Positions 33,348-41,143 of a stretch of 46,718 bases of DNA are shown here, in pieces. Location of the stretch: contig NZ_JACJSF010000062.1 in NCBI RefSeq assembly GCF_014698035.1, positions 1-46,718 on the forward strand, given 5' to 3'. Made by a program: the position numbers and the translations under genes. The first letter of the stretch is position 1; every line of letters begins with the position of its first letter. Origin of the DNA: Desmonostoc muscorum FACHB-395. GTDB lineage: Bacteria; Cyanobacteriota; Cyanobacteriia; Cyanobacteriales; Nostocaceae. The notes beneath the pieces are model-generated. The model did no database searches. It was not told where the DNA came from and saw nothing but the letters and a program-made list of their open reading frames with translations.

Positions 33348-34199
33348 ATGAATAACTCTTACGAGAATTCGTTCCTTTCTAAATCCATTTTCAATACTCA
33401 GAACATTGTCTTAGCTAATATTGGCTGGGCCGTACTAGCACTGCTATACTTTTTGTTGTTTAGTGCCAAAGTTCCCGGAGCTGATGGCATAGAAAGCCGG
33501 GCCGAGTGGTATGTGATTGGTACAAATATTTTTGAAGCTTTAGCTTATTTGGGTGCCAGTATCTTATGCTTGAGGAACTGGCTGAGTCCACAAATCGTCA
33601 GTGGGCGAAATGTCTGGCTCTTAATTGGGTTAGGTATGCTTTCCTATTTCGTTGGGGGGATAATTTTCGGATATACCGAAATAGTGTTAAAAGATGAACC
33701 AGATGTGTCTGTAGGCGATATATTTTTTGTACTCACTTATCTATTACTTGGCGCAGGCATGATTTTAGCTGTGGCTTCCAGGCGAATCAATCTGGAAAAA
33801 TGGCAGTGGCTAATTGTGTTAGCAATTGCAGTATTCGGTAGTTTGTTGGCATGGTGGATTTCTATGCAACAGGAAACACCCTCAGAACTGCTAGTCGCTA
33901 TTTTGAATTGGTTTTACGTAGTTAGCGATGTAGTTCTGTTAATTATTGCTACCACTCTGCTACTAGCCTTTTGGGGGGGAAGAGTTTCCCAGTCTTGGCG
34001 AATGATTGCAGCAGCGGCCTTTTCGCTTTACATTGCAGATATGTGGTTTAAATACGCCCAAGGCCCCAACTATCAAAGTGGGGAGATATTAGAAGTGTTT
34101 TGGGTGTTTAGTGGGGTGTTATTTGGCATGGGCGCTGTCTTAGAATATGACGCATCACTAAGACGAACGCGGCGTACCAGTGGACGTAAACGAGCTTAG
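33348..34199 (+). CDS. Multi-pass membrane protein, unknown function
   Basis: 283 residues with about eight hydrophobic helices (for example IGWAVLALLYFLLFSA near 25-40, LLIGLGMLSYFVGGIIF near 90-107, FFVLTYLLLGAGMILAVA near 128-145, WLIVLAIAVFGSLLAWW near 155-171). The arrangement resembles the membrane half of cyanobacterial signalling proteins but no output domain is attached. The basic C-terminus (RRTRRTSGRKRA) is cytoplasmic. The HTH gene starts only 9-21 bp after the stop, so co-expression is likely. Confidence 0.82.
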   Translation: MNNSYENSFLSKSIFNTQNIVLANIGWAVLALLYFLLFSAKVPGADGIESRAEWYVIGTNIFEALAYLGASILCLRNWLSPQIVSGRNVWLLIGLGMLSYFVGGIIFGYTEIVLKDEPDVSVGDIFFVLTYLLLGAGMILAVASRRINLEKWQWLIVLAIAVFGSLLAWWISMQQETPSELLVAILNWFYVVSDVVLLIIATTLLLAFWGGRVSQSWRMIAAAAFSLYIADMWFKYAQGPNYQSGEILEVFWVFSGVLFGMGAVLEYDASLRRTRRTSGRKRA

Positions 34200-34208
34200 T
34201 AAAGATTT

Positions 34209-35219
34209 TTGGTATCTACCGTGAGAAAACTAACAGACTCTGACAAGCAAGAAATTCTTAAGTTATATCGAGAGACTGCCGAAACAACCTCAACTTTGGC
34301 AGAACGCTATGGTGTGAGTAACTCGACAATTAGTCGCCTGCTCAAAAGCACTTTGCCAGAGGATGAGTATGAATACTTAGTCTCTTTAAAGCGGGCTGCG
34401 AGAACTCCTGAAGGCAGGGCGCAGGTAAGCTATGAGCAGTTACCATTGCTGACTCAACCGGAGCCGGAGATAGAAGTTCCACCCATCGAAAGCCCACCGT
34501 TGGAAGTGACAAAGGTTGAGCCGCAGCCACGTCGGGTAATTCGTGTAGAGCCGGAAGTTTACTCAGAGGAAACGGCAGAATCACTCGCTGCTAGTAGACG
34601 GGTGCGCCGTCGCCCCTCGGCGGCAGAAAAACCGAAGCTCCGAGTTACAGAGAAATTAGAAACTCCAGAGCAAAAGCCGCCGGAAATAGTCAGCATCTCC
34701 ATTCCACCGCTAAAGGATAAACATCCAGGAGCGGCTGTCATCGCGCAGATGCTAGGCGAAGATTTGCTAGATGAATCGGAGGATTTGGATGATTTAGAAG
34801 ATGATGATTTGGAGGATGACGACTTTGAGGAAGAAGACTTTGATGATGATGAACTGGATGACGAAAGACCTTTAGTCACAAAAAGAAGACCAGGTGAAGC
34901 ATCAGTTCAAGTTTTACCTCTTTCGATAGCCAATTTGCCGAAAACTTGTTATTTGGTAATTGACCGTTCCTCGGAATTAATTACCCGGCCTCTCAAGGAC
35001 TTTGGTGATTTGGGACAAATTCCCAGCCTGGAAACTCAGCAAAGAACTCTGCCGGTATTTGATAATCATCGCGTCGCCAAGCGCTTTTCTACCAAGCGCG
35101 ATCGCGTAATTAAAGTTCCTGATAGTAAAATGCTCCATAAGGCTCGGACTCATCTGCAAGCTAAAGGCATCACACGATTGCTGATTGATGGTCAGGTCTA
35201 TTCTTTGTCTACGGTTTAG
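34209..35219 (+). CDS. HTH protein with acidic low-complexity middle
   Basis: 336 residues. The N-terminal 60 residues have a transposase-like helix-turn-helix: RKLTDSDKQEILKLYRETAE, then TLAERYGVSNSTISRLLKS. A Pro/Glu-rich linker follows, then at about 190-225 a strongly acidic run of Asp/Glu (EDLDDLEDDDLEDDDFEEED). The C-terminal domain (about 235-336, PKTCYLVIDRSSELITRPLK and KARTHLQAKGITRLLIDGQV) is conserved-looking but unnamed. Start is either TTG (34209) or GTG (34221); neither has a strong ribosome site, fitting coupling to the gene before. Likely a DNA-binding regulator. Confidence 0.82.
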   Translation: MVSTVRKLTDSDKQEILKLYRETAETTSTLAERYGVSNSTISRLLKSTLPEDEYEYLVSLKRAARTPEGRAQVSYEQLPLLTQPEPEIEVPPIESPPLEVTKVEPQPRRVIRVEPEVYSEETAESLAASRRVRRRPSAAEKPKLRVTEKLETPEQKPPEIVSISIPPLKDKHPGAAVIAQMLGEDLLDESEDLDDLEDDDLEDDDFEEEDFDDDELDDERPLVTKRRPGEASVQVLPLSIANLPKTCYLVIDRSSELITRPLKDFGDLGQIPSLETQQRTLPVFDNHRVAKRFSTKRDRVIKVPDSKMLHKARTHLQAKGITRLLIDGQVYSLSTV

Positions 35220-35225
35220 GATTAG

Positions 35226-35272
35226 GTATTGGGCATTGGGTATTGGGCATTGAGCATTGGTTATTCCCTTTG
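35226..35272. repeat. ATTGGGC heptamer repeats
   Basis: Several tandem ATTGGGC/ATTGGGT-type heptamers (GGTATTGGGCATTGGGTATT and on) between two convergent genes. The same heptamer occurs at 5058-5085. No gene. Confidence 0.75.
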
Positions 35273-35297
35273 TCTTCTCACCCAGTCCCCAGTCCCT

Positions 35298-36239
35298 TCA
35301 ACTGTAGACAGCCCTTGCAAAACGCTCTGCCAAATAAATAATGTCCTGTCTACGGGCAATTTGGTTCATCCATTTTTGAGGAATATTTTCCACCCCATAA
35401 TAAATTCCCGCTAATCCACCAGTGACGGCGGCGGTAGTATCGGCATCTCCGCCTAAGTTAACAGCTTTCAGTACTGCCTCAGAATAAGACGAACTATTTA
35501 ATAAACACCACAGGGATGACTCTAAGGTATCAATCACATAGCCACCAGAATTAATCTCTTCAACTGGTAGCTTGGCAATCTCACCACTAAAAATTCTGCC
35601 AAAATGCGGCTTTTCTAACAAAAATTCTCGGACAGAATAAATTGTTTGGATATCTTGCAATGCTTGTAGATAAGCTGTTTGGGGGTCAGCTCCTTCTAGG
35701 AGCGCCACTGCAATACTAATATAAATTCCACAGGACATTTGCGATCGCGCATGAGCATGGGTAATCGCTGAAACATCATGCACCCGCGCTAGCAATTCGC
35801 CTAAAGTTAAGTTTCGGTGACAATAAGCCATCGGCAAGATTCTCATCAACGAACCATTGCCATTACTATTTTCAACCTTCCCACCCGCCTGATGGGGAAC
35901 AACTCCCTGTTTCAGGCGCATAATTGCTGTATGTGTAGTTTGACCAATATCAAAGACATCGCCACGGGGAGTCCAGTAAGCCTCCTTGTACCAGCGCCAG
36001 AAGGAATTGGCTATGGCATCCAACGAATACCCCCTACAAAGGCATTCTGCTAGGCAAAAGCTTAACGAACTATCATCTGACCAAGTTCCTGGTGGTTGAT
36101 TCCATGTGCCATAACCCTGCATCGTTGTCACTGGAGATTTTACTCGTTCAGCACGGCTAGTAAACTCCACTGGCACACCCAACGCATCACCGACACATAA
36201 ACCCATCAAACCAGACAACGTTTTTGCACCGGTTAGCAT
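35298..36239 (-). CDS. ADP-ribosylglycohydrolase (DraG-like)
   Basis: 313 residues. Removes ADP-ribose from modified proteins or small molecules using two metal ions. The metal-binding motifs are present: GTWSDDSSLS with D55/D56 and NLGGDADTTAA near 262-272. LMGLCVGDALGVPVEFT at 11-27 is the family N-terminus. In diazotrophs DraG reactivates nitrogenase reductase, but the DraT partner is not in the window and many relatives act elsewhere, so a nitrogenase link is only possible. Single gene. Confidence 0.93.
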   Translation of the reverse strand: MLTGAKTLSGLMGLCVGDALGVPVEFTSRAERVKSPVTTMQGYGTWNQPPGTWSDDSSLSFCLAECLCRGYSLDAIANSFWRWYKEAYWTPRGDVFDIGQTTHTAIMRLKQGVVPHQAGGKVENSNGNGSLMRILPMAYCHRNLTLGELLARVHDVSAITHAHARSQMSCGIYISIAVALLEGADPQTAYLQALQDIQTIYSVREFLLEKPHFGRIFSGEIAKLPVEEINSGGYVIDTLESSLWCLLNSSSYSEAVLKAVNLGGDADTTAAVTGGLAGIYYGVENIPQKWMNQIARRQDIIYLAERFARAVYS

Positions 36240-36632
36240 TATTCAATCTCCACAATAACTGCTCAAAATTAACTTTATAGATTCCCTCTATAGGTTGTTG
36301 CAACAGATGCTACAGCCGAGTTTTTCATCCTCTGTGAAAAGCTCGGCAAAAAATGTTAGTCGGATATTTTATTTACACTATTCCGACATAGTTTGAGTTC
36401 CAATTATTGTGACAGTTTTAAAAGCGTCTATTTTTGGAACAAAGAACCCAGATGAAAAGACATTGAATGTAATTATAACAGCTTATTTATGATTGGCTGG
36501 GATACTTAGCCTGTAACTCTTATGAATCATTAGCAACATTTATTTAATAAAAACTGGGAAACATTTGGAACATTGTTAAATGATTTTCGACTGGGAATAT
36601 ACAAGTAAAAAATAAAAATTTTGATAAAAATT
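36240..36632. other. Divergent intergenic region with a hairpin
   Basis: 393 bases. Contains a 13-bp stem GCCGAGTTTTTCA (36315-36327) / TGAAAAGCTCGGC (36335-36347), with one G-U pair and a 7-base loop and no U-run on either strand. It could be a regulator site or RNA element for one of the flanking genes. Otherwise AT-rich with no ORF. Confidence 0.55.
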
Positions 36633-37172
36633 ATGAAACGCTTACTCAAGTCTTTCGTGACATTTTCTGCATTATCTTCCTTAATAGTTGCTCCTCTTTT
36701 TCTATCATCTGGTCAAGCTTCTGCTGAAACCAAAAAGGGTACTGATGCTAGTTATGTTGGTGCTGGTGTTGCAGCTGGCGTTACTAGCGGCGGAGAAGGT
36801 ATCAATGATGCTGCCACATTTGGTGGTAATGTTACAGGTCGCCTGAAATTAGGAACTACGCCATTTTCTGTACGTGGTAATGTTCTCTGGAGTGATAAGA
36901 CAAGTGCTATCATCCCAGAACTTTCTGTGGATGTGCCTATCGCTAATAAAACTAACGCTTATTTAACTGGCGGTTATTCTTTTGTAGAAAAAGATGGCTC
37001 ACCAACTCCTATAGGTAACAGAGATTCAGTAGTGCTAGGTGCTGGTGTTGAATCGGAAGTTGCTAACAATTTCCTTGTCTACACTAACGCTAAAGTCGGA
37101 CTTGGTGCCTACCAAAATAGCGATGCTTCTGCTGTCACCATCAATGGCGGTCTTGGCTATCGCTTCAAATAA
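36633..37172 (+). CDS. Exported beta-barrel-like protein
   Basis: 179 residues from the ATG at 36633 (an upstream TTG frame adds only four codons). Signal peptide at 1-31 (FVTFSALSSLIVAPLFLSS, cleavage after ASAE). The mature part alternates hydrophobic and polar residues in strands (GGNVTGRLKLGTTPFSVRGN, NKTNAYLTGGYSFVEK, LVYTNAKVGLGAY) and ends in YRFK, close to the aromatic C-terminus of outer-membrane barrels. About eight strands would suit an OmpA- or OmpW-like small barrel. Function unknown. Alone on its strand; a hairpin follows at 37272. Confidence 0.8.
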   Translation: MKRLLKSFVTFSALSSLIVAPLFLSSGQASAETKKGTDASYVGAGVAAGVTSGGEGINDAATFGGNVTGRLKLGTTPFSVRGNVLWSDKTSAIIPELSVDVPIANKTNAYLTGGYSFVEKDGSPTPIGNRDSVVLGAGVESEVANNFLVYTNAKVGLGAYQNSDASAVTINGGLGYRFK

Positions 37173-37271
37173 AAAATTATTGAGTCCTCGGTCACTCTAT
37201 ACTTTACTTAAGTACTCAGGACTTAGCACGGGCTAAACGCCCCGCTACCGCTAACAAAACTCACTACTCCC

Positions 37272-37318
37272 AAAAGCTGGTTTTGTTAAGTGTTACATCA
37301 CTGACAAAGCCGGCTTTT
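37272..37318 (+). terminator. Probable terminator of the barrel-like gene
   Basis: AAAAGCTGGTTTTG (37272-37285) and CAAAGCCGGCTTTT (37305-37318) form a 14-bp stem with two G-U pairs and a 19-base loop. It ends in TTTT but is 100 bases beyond the stop. Confidence 0.65.
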
Positions 37319-37351
37319 GCCGTGGTAAAATTAAATAATTCCTCATTATTC

Positions 37352-37402
37352 CGGCCGGATTACCGGGGATCAAGTAGCCGAAGGGTGCTGGTTCGGTGTC
37401 TA
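37352..37402 (+). promoter_or_regulatory. GC-rich structured segment before sir
   Basis: CCGGCCGGATTACCGG followed by CCGAAGGGTGCTGGTTCGG (a stem of CCGAA/TTCGG) stands out from AT-rich surroundings 35-85 bases before the sir start. It could be a leader-RNA fold or a repeat. No known riboswitch was recognised. Confidence 0.35.
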
Positions 37403-37436
37403 CGTAATGCTTTATTGAGAATACTATACAAGTCTA

Positions 37437-39353
37437 ATGGTTAAATCTGCTCCTTCCCCAATCGCTAGCCGTAAGCCTTCCAAAGTAGAAGGAATCAAGG
37501 AAAATAGTAATTTTTTGCGTGAACCTGTAGCAACTGAAATTCTTCAAGATACTACCCATTTTACTGAAAATGCGGTGCAGCTTTTGAAGTTTCACGGTTC
37601 TTATCAGCAGGATAACCGCGACAACCGCACTAAGGGACAGGAAAAAGATTACCAGTTTATGCTGCGGACAAAAAATCCTGGTGGTTTAGTACCGCCGCAG
37701 CTGTATCTGGCTTTAGATAAAATAGCCGATGAGTATGGCAACCACACGTTACGAGCAACTACCCGTCAAGGTTTCCAACTGCACGGTATTTTAAAGAAGA
37801 ATCTGAAATCAGCGATCGCTACCATTGTCAAGAATCTGGGTTCAACTTTGGGAGCTTGCGGCGACATCAATCGAAATGTGATGGCACCACCAGCCCCCTT
37901 TAAGAATCGCCCAGAGTATCAGTATGCTTGGGAGTATGCCCAGAATATTGCCGACTTGTTGTCAGCACAGACGGGTGCTTATTACGAAATTTGGCTAGAT
38001 GGGGAAAAGGCAATTAGTGCTGAGGAGAACCCAGAGGTGAAAGCAGCGCGACAGCGCAATGGGAATGGCACAATTATCCATGACAACGAAGAACCGATTT
38101 ATGGCACACATTATATGCCCCGCAAGTTCAAAATTTGTGTGACAGTGCCAGGGGATAATTCGGTAGATTTGTATTCCCAAGACCTGACGTTGGTAGTAAT
38201 TACCAATAAGAAGAAGCAATTAGAAGGATTTAATATTTTTGCTGGTGGTGGCTTAGGCAGAACCCACGGTAAAGAAGAAACTTTCGCTAGGTTAGCAGAC
38301 CCCATTGGTTATGTGGCGAAAGATGATGTCTACGACATTGTAAAAGCGATTGTTGCTACTCAGAGAGATTATGGCGATCGCACCGACCGTCGTCACGCCA
38401 GATTAAAATATCTAATCAACGATTGGGGTTTAGATAAATTCCGTACTCAAGTTGAAGAATATTTCGGTAAATCAATCGAAGCCTTCAAACCACTGCCAGA
38501 GTTTAAATTCCACGACTTCCTCGGCTGGAATGAACAAGGTGATGGCAAGCTATTCTTAGGAATTTCCATTGAAAATGGTCGAGTCAAGGATGAAGGTTCG
38601 TTTCAATTGAAAACCGCTTTGCGGGAAATTGTCGAACAGTTCAACTTACCCATCCGCCTGACATCGAACCAAAACGTGATTTTTTACGATATCGAACCAG
38701 ATAGCAAGGAAGCTATTCAAGACATTCTCAGCCGTCACGGTGTCGGAGATGAACCCAGTAAAATCGAACCTTTAGTGCGATATGCAATGGCTTGTCCGGC
38801 TTTACCCACTTGTGGTTTGGCAATCACGGAATCAGAACGGGCAATACCGGGGATTTTGGAGCAGATTCGCGCTCTCTTGGATAAATTAGGTTTACAAAAA
38901 GAACATTTTGTGGTAAGGATGACAGGATGCCCTAACGGTTGCGCTCGTCCCTACTTGGCAGAATTGGCCTTTGTTGGTAGCGCTCCAGAATCTTACCAGT
39001 TATGGTTAGGGGGTTCGCCAAATCAGACTCGATTGGCGCAACCTTACACAGAAAAGCTGCATCATAATGATTTAGAAAGTTTCTTAGAGCCGATTTTTGT
39101 TTACTTTAAGAAATCTCGGAAATCAAAGGAAAGCTTTGGTGATTTTTGCGATCGCGTTGGTTTTGATGCCATCCGCGAATTTGCTAGCACCTACGAACCC
39201 CAGACAGCCAATGGTGCGAATAAATCGCGTCATCGGGTGAACTTGAAAGAAGAGGTTTATGGCAAGTTGAAGGAAGTAGCAGAAAGCCAAGGTAAGCCGA
39301 TGACTCAGTTAGTGACTGAAGCGCTAGAAGCTTACTTCCAGAATCTTTCGTAA
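37437..39353 (+). CDS. sir: Ferredoxin-sulfite reductase with ribbon-helix-helix-like tail
   Basis: 638 residues. Reduces sulfite to sulfide with six electrons from ferredoxin, in cysteine synthesis. Siroheme/[4Fe-4S] ligands CPALPTC (about 453-459) and GCPNGC (about 497-502); substrate-binding LRATTRQGFQLHG near 103 and ACGDINRNVM near 142. Length and repeats fit Sir rather than the shorter ferredoxin-nitrite reductase. The C-terminus (about 596-638: RHRVNLKEEVYGKLKEVAES then KPMTQLVTEALEAYF) looks like a ribbon-helix-helix DNA-binding unit joined by a linker. ATG at 37437; no strong ribosome site. Monocistronic, with a terminator at 39386. Confidence 0.94.
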   Translation: MVKSAPSPIASRKPSKVEGIKENSNFLREPVATEILQDTTHFTENAVQLLKFHGSYQQDNRDNRTKGQEKDYQFMLRTKNPGGLVPPQLYLALDKIADEYGNHTLRATTRQGFQLHGILKKNLKSAIATIVKNLGSTLGACGDINRNVMAPPAPFKNRPEYQYAWEYAQNIADLLSAQTGAYYEIWLDGEKAISAEENPEVKAARQRNGNGTIIHDNEEPIYGTHYMPRKFKICVTVPGDNSVDLYSQDLTLVVITNKKKQLEGFNIFAGGGLGRTHGKEETFARLADPIGYVAKDDVYDIVKAIVATQRDYGDRTDRRHARLKYLINDWGLDKFRTQVEEYFGKSIEAFKPLPEFKFHDFLGWNEQGDGKLFLGISIENGRVKDEGSFQLKTALREIVEQFNLPIRLTSNQNVIFYDIEPDSKEAIQDILSRHGVGDEPSKIEPLVRYAMACPALPTCGLAITESERAIPGILEQIRALLDKLGLQKEHFVVRMTGCPNGCARPYLAELAFVGSAPESYQLWLGGSPNQTRLAQPYTEKLHHNDLESFLEPIFVYFKKSRKSKESFGDFCDRVGFDAIREFASTYEPQTANGANKSRHRVNLKEEVYGKLKEVAESQGKPMTQLVTEALEAYFQNLS

Positions 39354-39385
39354 GCCGAAAAGTTTAAGATAATGAAATCAAAGAG

Positions 39386-39415
39386 AGACACAGATAAATC
39401 CATCTGTGTCTTTCT
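39386..39415 (+). terminator. Terminator of sir
   Basis: AGACACAGAT (39386-39395), loop AAATCC, ATCTGTGTCT (39402-39411) followed by TTCT; a perfect 10-bp stem 33 bases past the stop. Confidence 0.82.
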
Positions 39416-39438
39416 GGTGTAAGGAAGTTCCAAATAAA

Positions 39439-39533
39439 ATAGGACTTACGCATGAGTTACGGAATAACGAACCGCAGAGGCACAGAGGGCACGGAGAAAT
39501 CAGAGTTTGAGAGATATTTTGCGTAAGTCCTAT
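39439..39533. mobile_element. MITE-like element with 14-bp inverted ends
   Basis: ATAGGACTTACGCA (39439-39452) and TGCGTAAGTCCTAT (39520-39533) are perfect inverted repeats enclosing 67 bp. The interior carries the CCGCAGAGGCACAGAGG repeat. No ORF, so non-autonomous. An oppositely oriented CTGTGTCTCTGTGGTTCG copy of the inner repeat lies just outside at about 39572-39590. Confidence 0.8.
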
Positions 39534-39667
39534 AAAAAAATGTTCCAAAACTCTCTATATTTTTCCTCTCTCTGTGTCTCTGTGGTTCGTTTATTTGGAT
39601 AATTTATTTCTTAGAAGTCCCTAAGTCCTAATACAGTTAGGTAACACATCCACAGGAAAACTGAAAT

Positions 39668-40312
39668 ATGGTAACAACAGCAAAATTCGCAGAAACTAGG
39701 GATGTGCTGCAAAACATAAGCTGGCAGACATTTAAAGCTATGCTGGCAGATATGGGATCTGAGCGAAATAAAAGGCTAGCTTATGACAACGGAATAGTAG
39801 AAATCATGACTCCGCTAATGCCGCACGAGAATTCAAACCGTCTCATTGAAGGTTTTGTTCTTGTGCTGTGTGAAGAATTTGGTTTAGAAGTTAAAAGCGC
39901 TGGCTCGTTGACTATAACGCGGGATGATTTGGAGCAAGGAGGCGAGCCGGACAGTAGTTACTACATCCAAAATGAATTGTTAGTCCGCAACAAAGAAAAT
40001 ATTGACCTGAATACAGACCCACCACCAGACATAGTACTGGAAGTAGAATATTCCAGATCCAAGATAGACAAGTTAAGCCTTTATGCTTCAATGGAAGTCC
40101 CAGAATTCTGGCGGTATAACGGAAATGTCTTGAGAATATACGCCCTTAACAGTGGGCAATACTTACAGAGCGATCGCAGTCCAACTTTTGCACCTGTGCT
40201 ATTAACAGAGATTCCCCGATTTATCCAAGAAAGCAAGAAAGTTGGGCAAATAGCAGCAACTCGTGCTTTCCGTACCTGGGTTAGACAACAGATATCTACA
40301 GCAGGGCAATAA
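39668..40312 (+). CDS. Uma2-family (DUF820) predicted endonuclease
   Basis: 214 residues. PD-(D/E)XK-like fold abundant in cyanobacteria. Conserved landmarks: RLAYDNGIVEIMTPLMPHE near 37-55, GGEPDSSYYIQN near 97-108, PPDIVLEVEYSRSK near 118-131 (candidate catalytic Asp, Glu and following Lys), and LYASMEVPEFWRYNG. Biological role is unresolved; many copies per genome. Preceded by a MITE-like element and repeats; rsmE starts 13 bp after the stop. Confidence 0.92.
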   Translation: MVTTAKFAETRDVLQNISWQTFKAMLADMGSERNKRLAYDNGIVEIMTPLMPHENSNRLIEGFVLVLCEEFGLEVKSAGSLTITRDDLEQGGEPDSSYYIQNELLVRNKENIDLNTDPPPDIVLEVEYSRSKIDKLSLYASMEVPEFWRYNGNVLRIYALNSGQYLQSDRSPTFAPVLLTEIPRFIQESKKVGQIAATRAFRTWVRQQISTAGQ

Positions 40313-40325
40313 TTCATTAAGAAAA

Positions 40326-41075
40326 ATGTCTCAACTGCAAAGAATTGCGATCGCACCCTCCCAATTTCAACAAGGGCAAATTTTACTCACCAAAGAACAA
40401 CAACATTATTTGGGGCGTGTATTGCGCTTGCGTGAAGGCGATCGCTTTATTGCAATGGATGGTAAAGGGAAATGGTGGTTAGCGCAGCTAGCAGGGGAGC
40501 AAGCACAGGTTTTAGAATCGCTTTTGGTGGAAACTGAACTACCTGTATCAATTACCTTGATGGTTGCGTTACCCAAAGGCAATGGATTTGATGAAGTGGT
40601 GCGGTGTTGTACAGAGTTGGGAGTAACTTGTATTGCACCAGTATTGAGCGATCGCACTTTGCTTGATCCTAGTCCTCAAAAGCTCGAACGCTGGCGGCGC
40701 ATCGCAGCCGAAGCCGCCGAACAATCAGAGCGCTCTTTTGTGCCAACAATTTTAGAGCCTGTTGCTTTTAATACGGGTTTGTCATTAGTCATTGGTCATT
40801 TGTCATTTGCCAACAGTCAGCAATATATCTGTGAAGCGCGTGGTGAGTTTCCCCATTTAAAACATTGCTTACAGCACAAAGGACAAATGACAAATGACAA
40901 AGGACAAGAAACAATTGTCATTGCTACTGGCCCAGAGGGAGGATGGACAACACAAGAAATTGAGAATGCGATCGCATCTGGATTTCAACCTGTTTCCCTT
41001 GGTCGCCGCATCCTGAGAGCAGTTACAGCCCCAATAGTAGCATTATCCTTAATTACCGCAAGTTGTGAAGTATAA
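40326..41075 (+). CDS. rsmE: 16S rRNA m3U1498 methyltransferase RsmE
   Basis: 249 residues from the ATG at 40326, since homologues begin close to MSQLQRI; an upstream in-frame start would overlap the Uma2 gene. N-terminal PUA-like domain (LTKEQQHYLGRVLRLREGDR), then the SPOUT knot: LMVALPKGNGFDEVVRCCTE, RRIAAEAAEQSERSFVP, IATGPEGGWTTQEIENA and SLGRRILRAVTAPIVAL, which hold the SAM pocket. Between about 153 and 192 there is extra sequence (VIGHLSFANSQ and HKGQMTNDKGQ) coded by TCATTTG/CAAATGA repeats, a repeat insertion that stayed in frame. Confidence 0.95.
   Translation: MSQLQRIAIAPSQFQQGQILLTKEQQHYLGRVLRLREGDRFIAMDGKGKWWLAQLAGEQAQVLESLLVETELPVSITLMVALPKGNGFDEVVRCCTELGVTCIAPVLSDRTLLDPSPQKLERWRRIAAEAAEQSERSFVPTILEPVAFNTGLSLVIGHLSFANSQQYICEARGEFPHLKHCLQHKGQMTNDKGQETIVIATGPEGGWTTQEIENAIASGFQPVSLGRRILRAVTAPIVALSLITASCEV
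40781..40905. repeat. Heptamer repeats inserted in the rsmE coding sequence
   Basis: GTCATTAGTCATTGGTCATT and TGTCATTTG (40781-40809) are inverted relative to CAAAGGACAAATGACAAATG and ACAAAGGAC (40877-40905). A perfect 15-bp inverted pair lies at 40795-40809 and 40884-40898. Their length keeps the rsmE frame open. Confidence 0.85.
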
Positions 41076-41086
41076 ATGATTTATAG

Positions 41087-41112
41087 CTCACGCAAAATCA
41101 CTTTTGCGTGAG
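41087..41112 (+). terminator. Hairpin after rsmE
   Basis: CTCACGCAAAA, loop TCAC, TTTTGCGTGAG: a perfect 11-bp stem 11 bases past the rsmE stop. The next bases (ACATC) are not U-rich, so it may be a processing or partial termination site. Confidence 0.6.
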
Positions 41113-41143
41113 ACATCACTCCATCCTGTATTTAAAGTAAGTG

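Noticed and set aside
34559..34879. Minus-strand poly-Ser/Lys ORF
   Set aside because: It is the mirror of the acidic Asp/Glu run of the real + strand HTH gene.
37437..39353. Ferredoxin-nitrite reductase (nirA)
   Set aside because: Length of 638 residues and overall pattern fit sulfite reductase; no nitrate-transport or nitrate reductase genes are adjacent.
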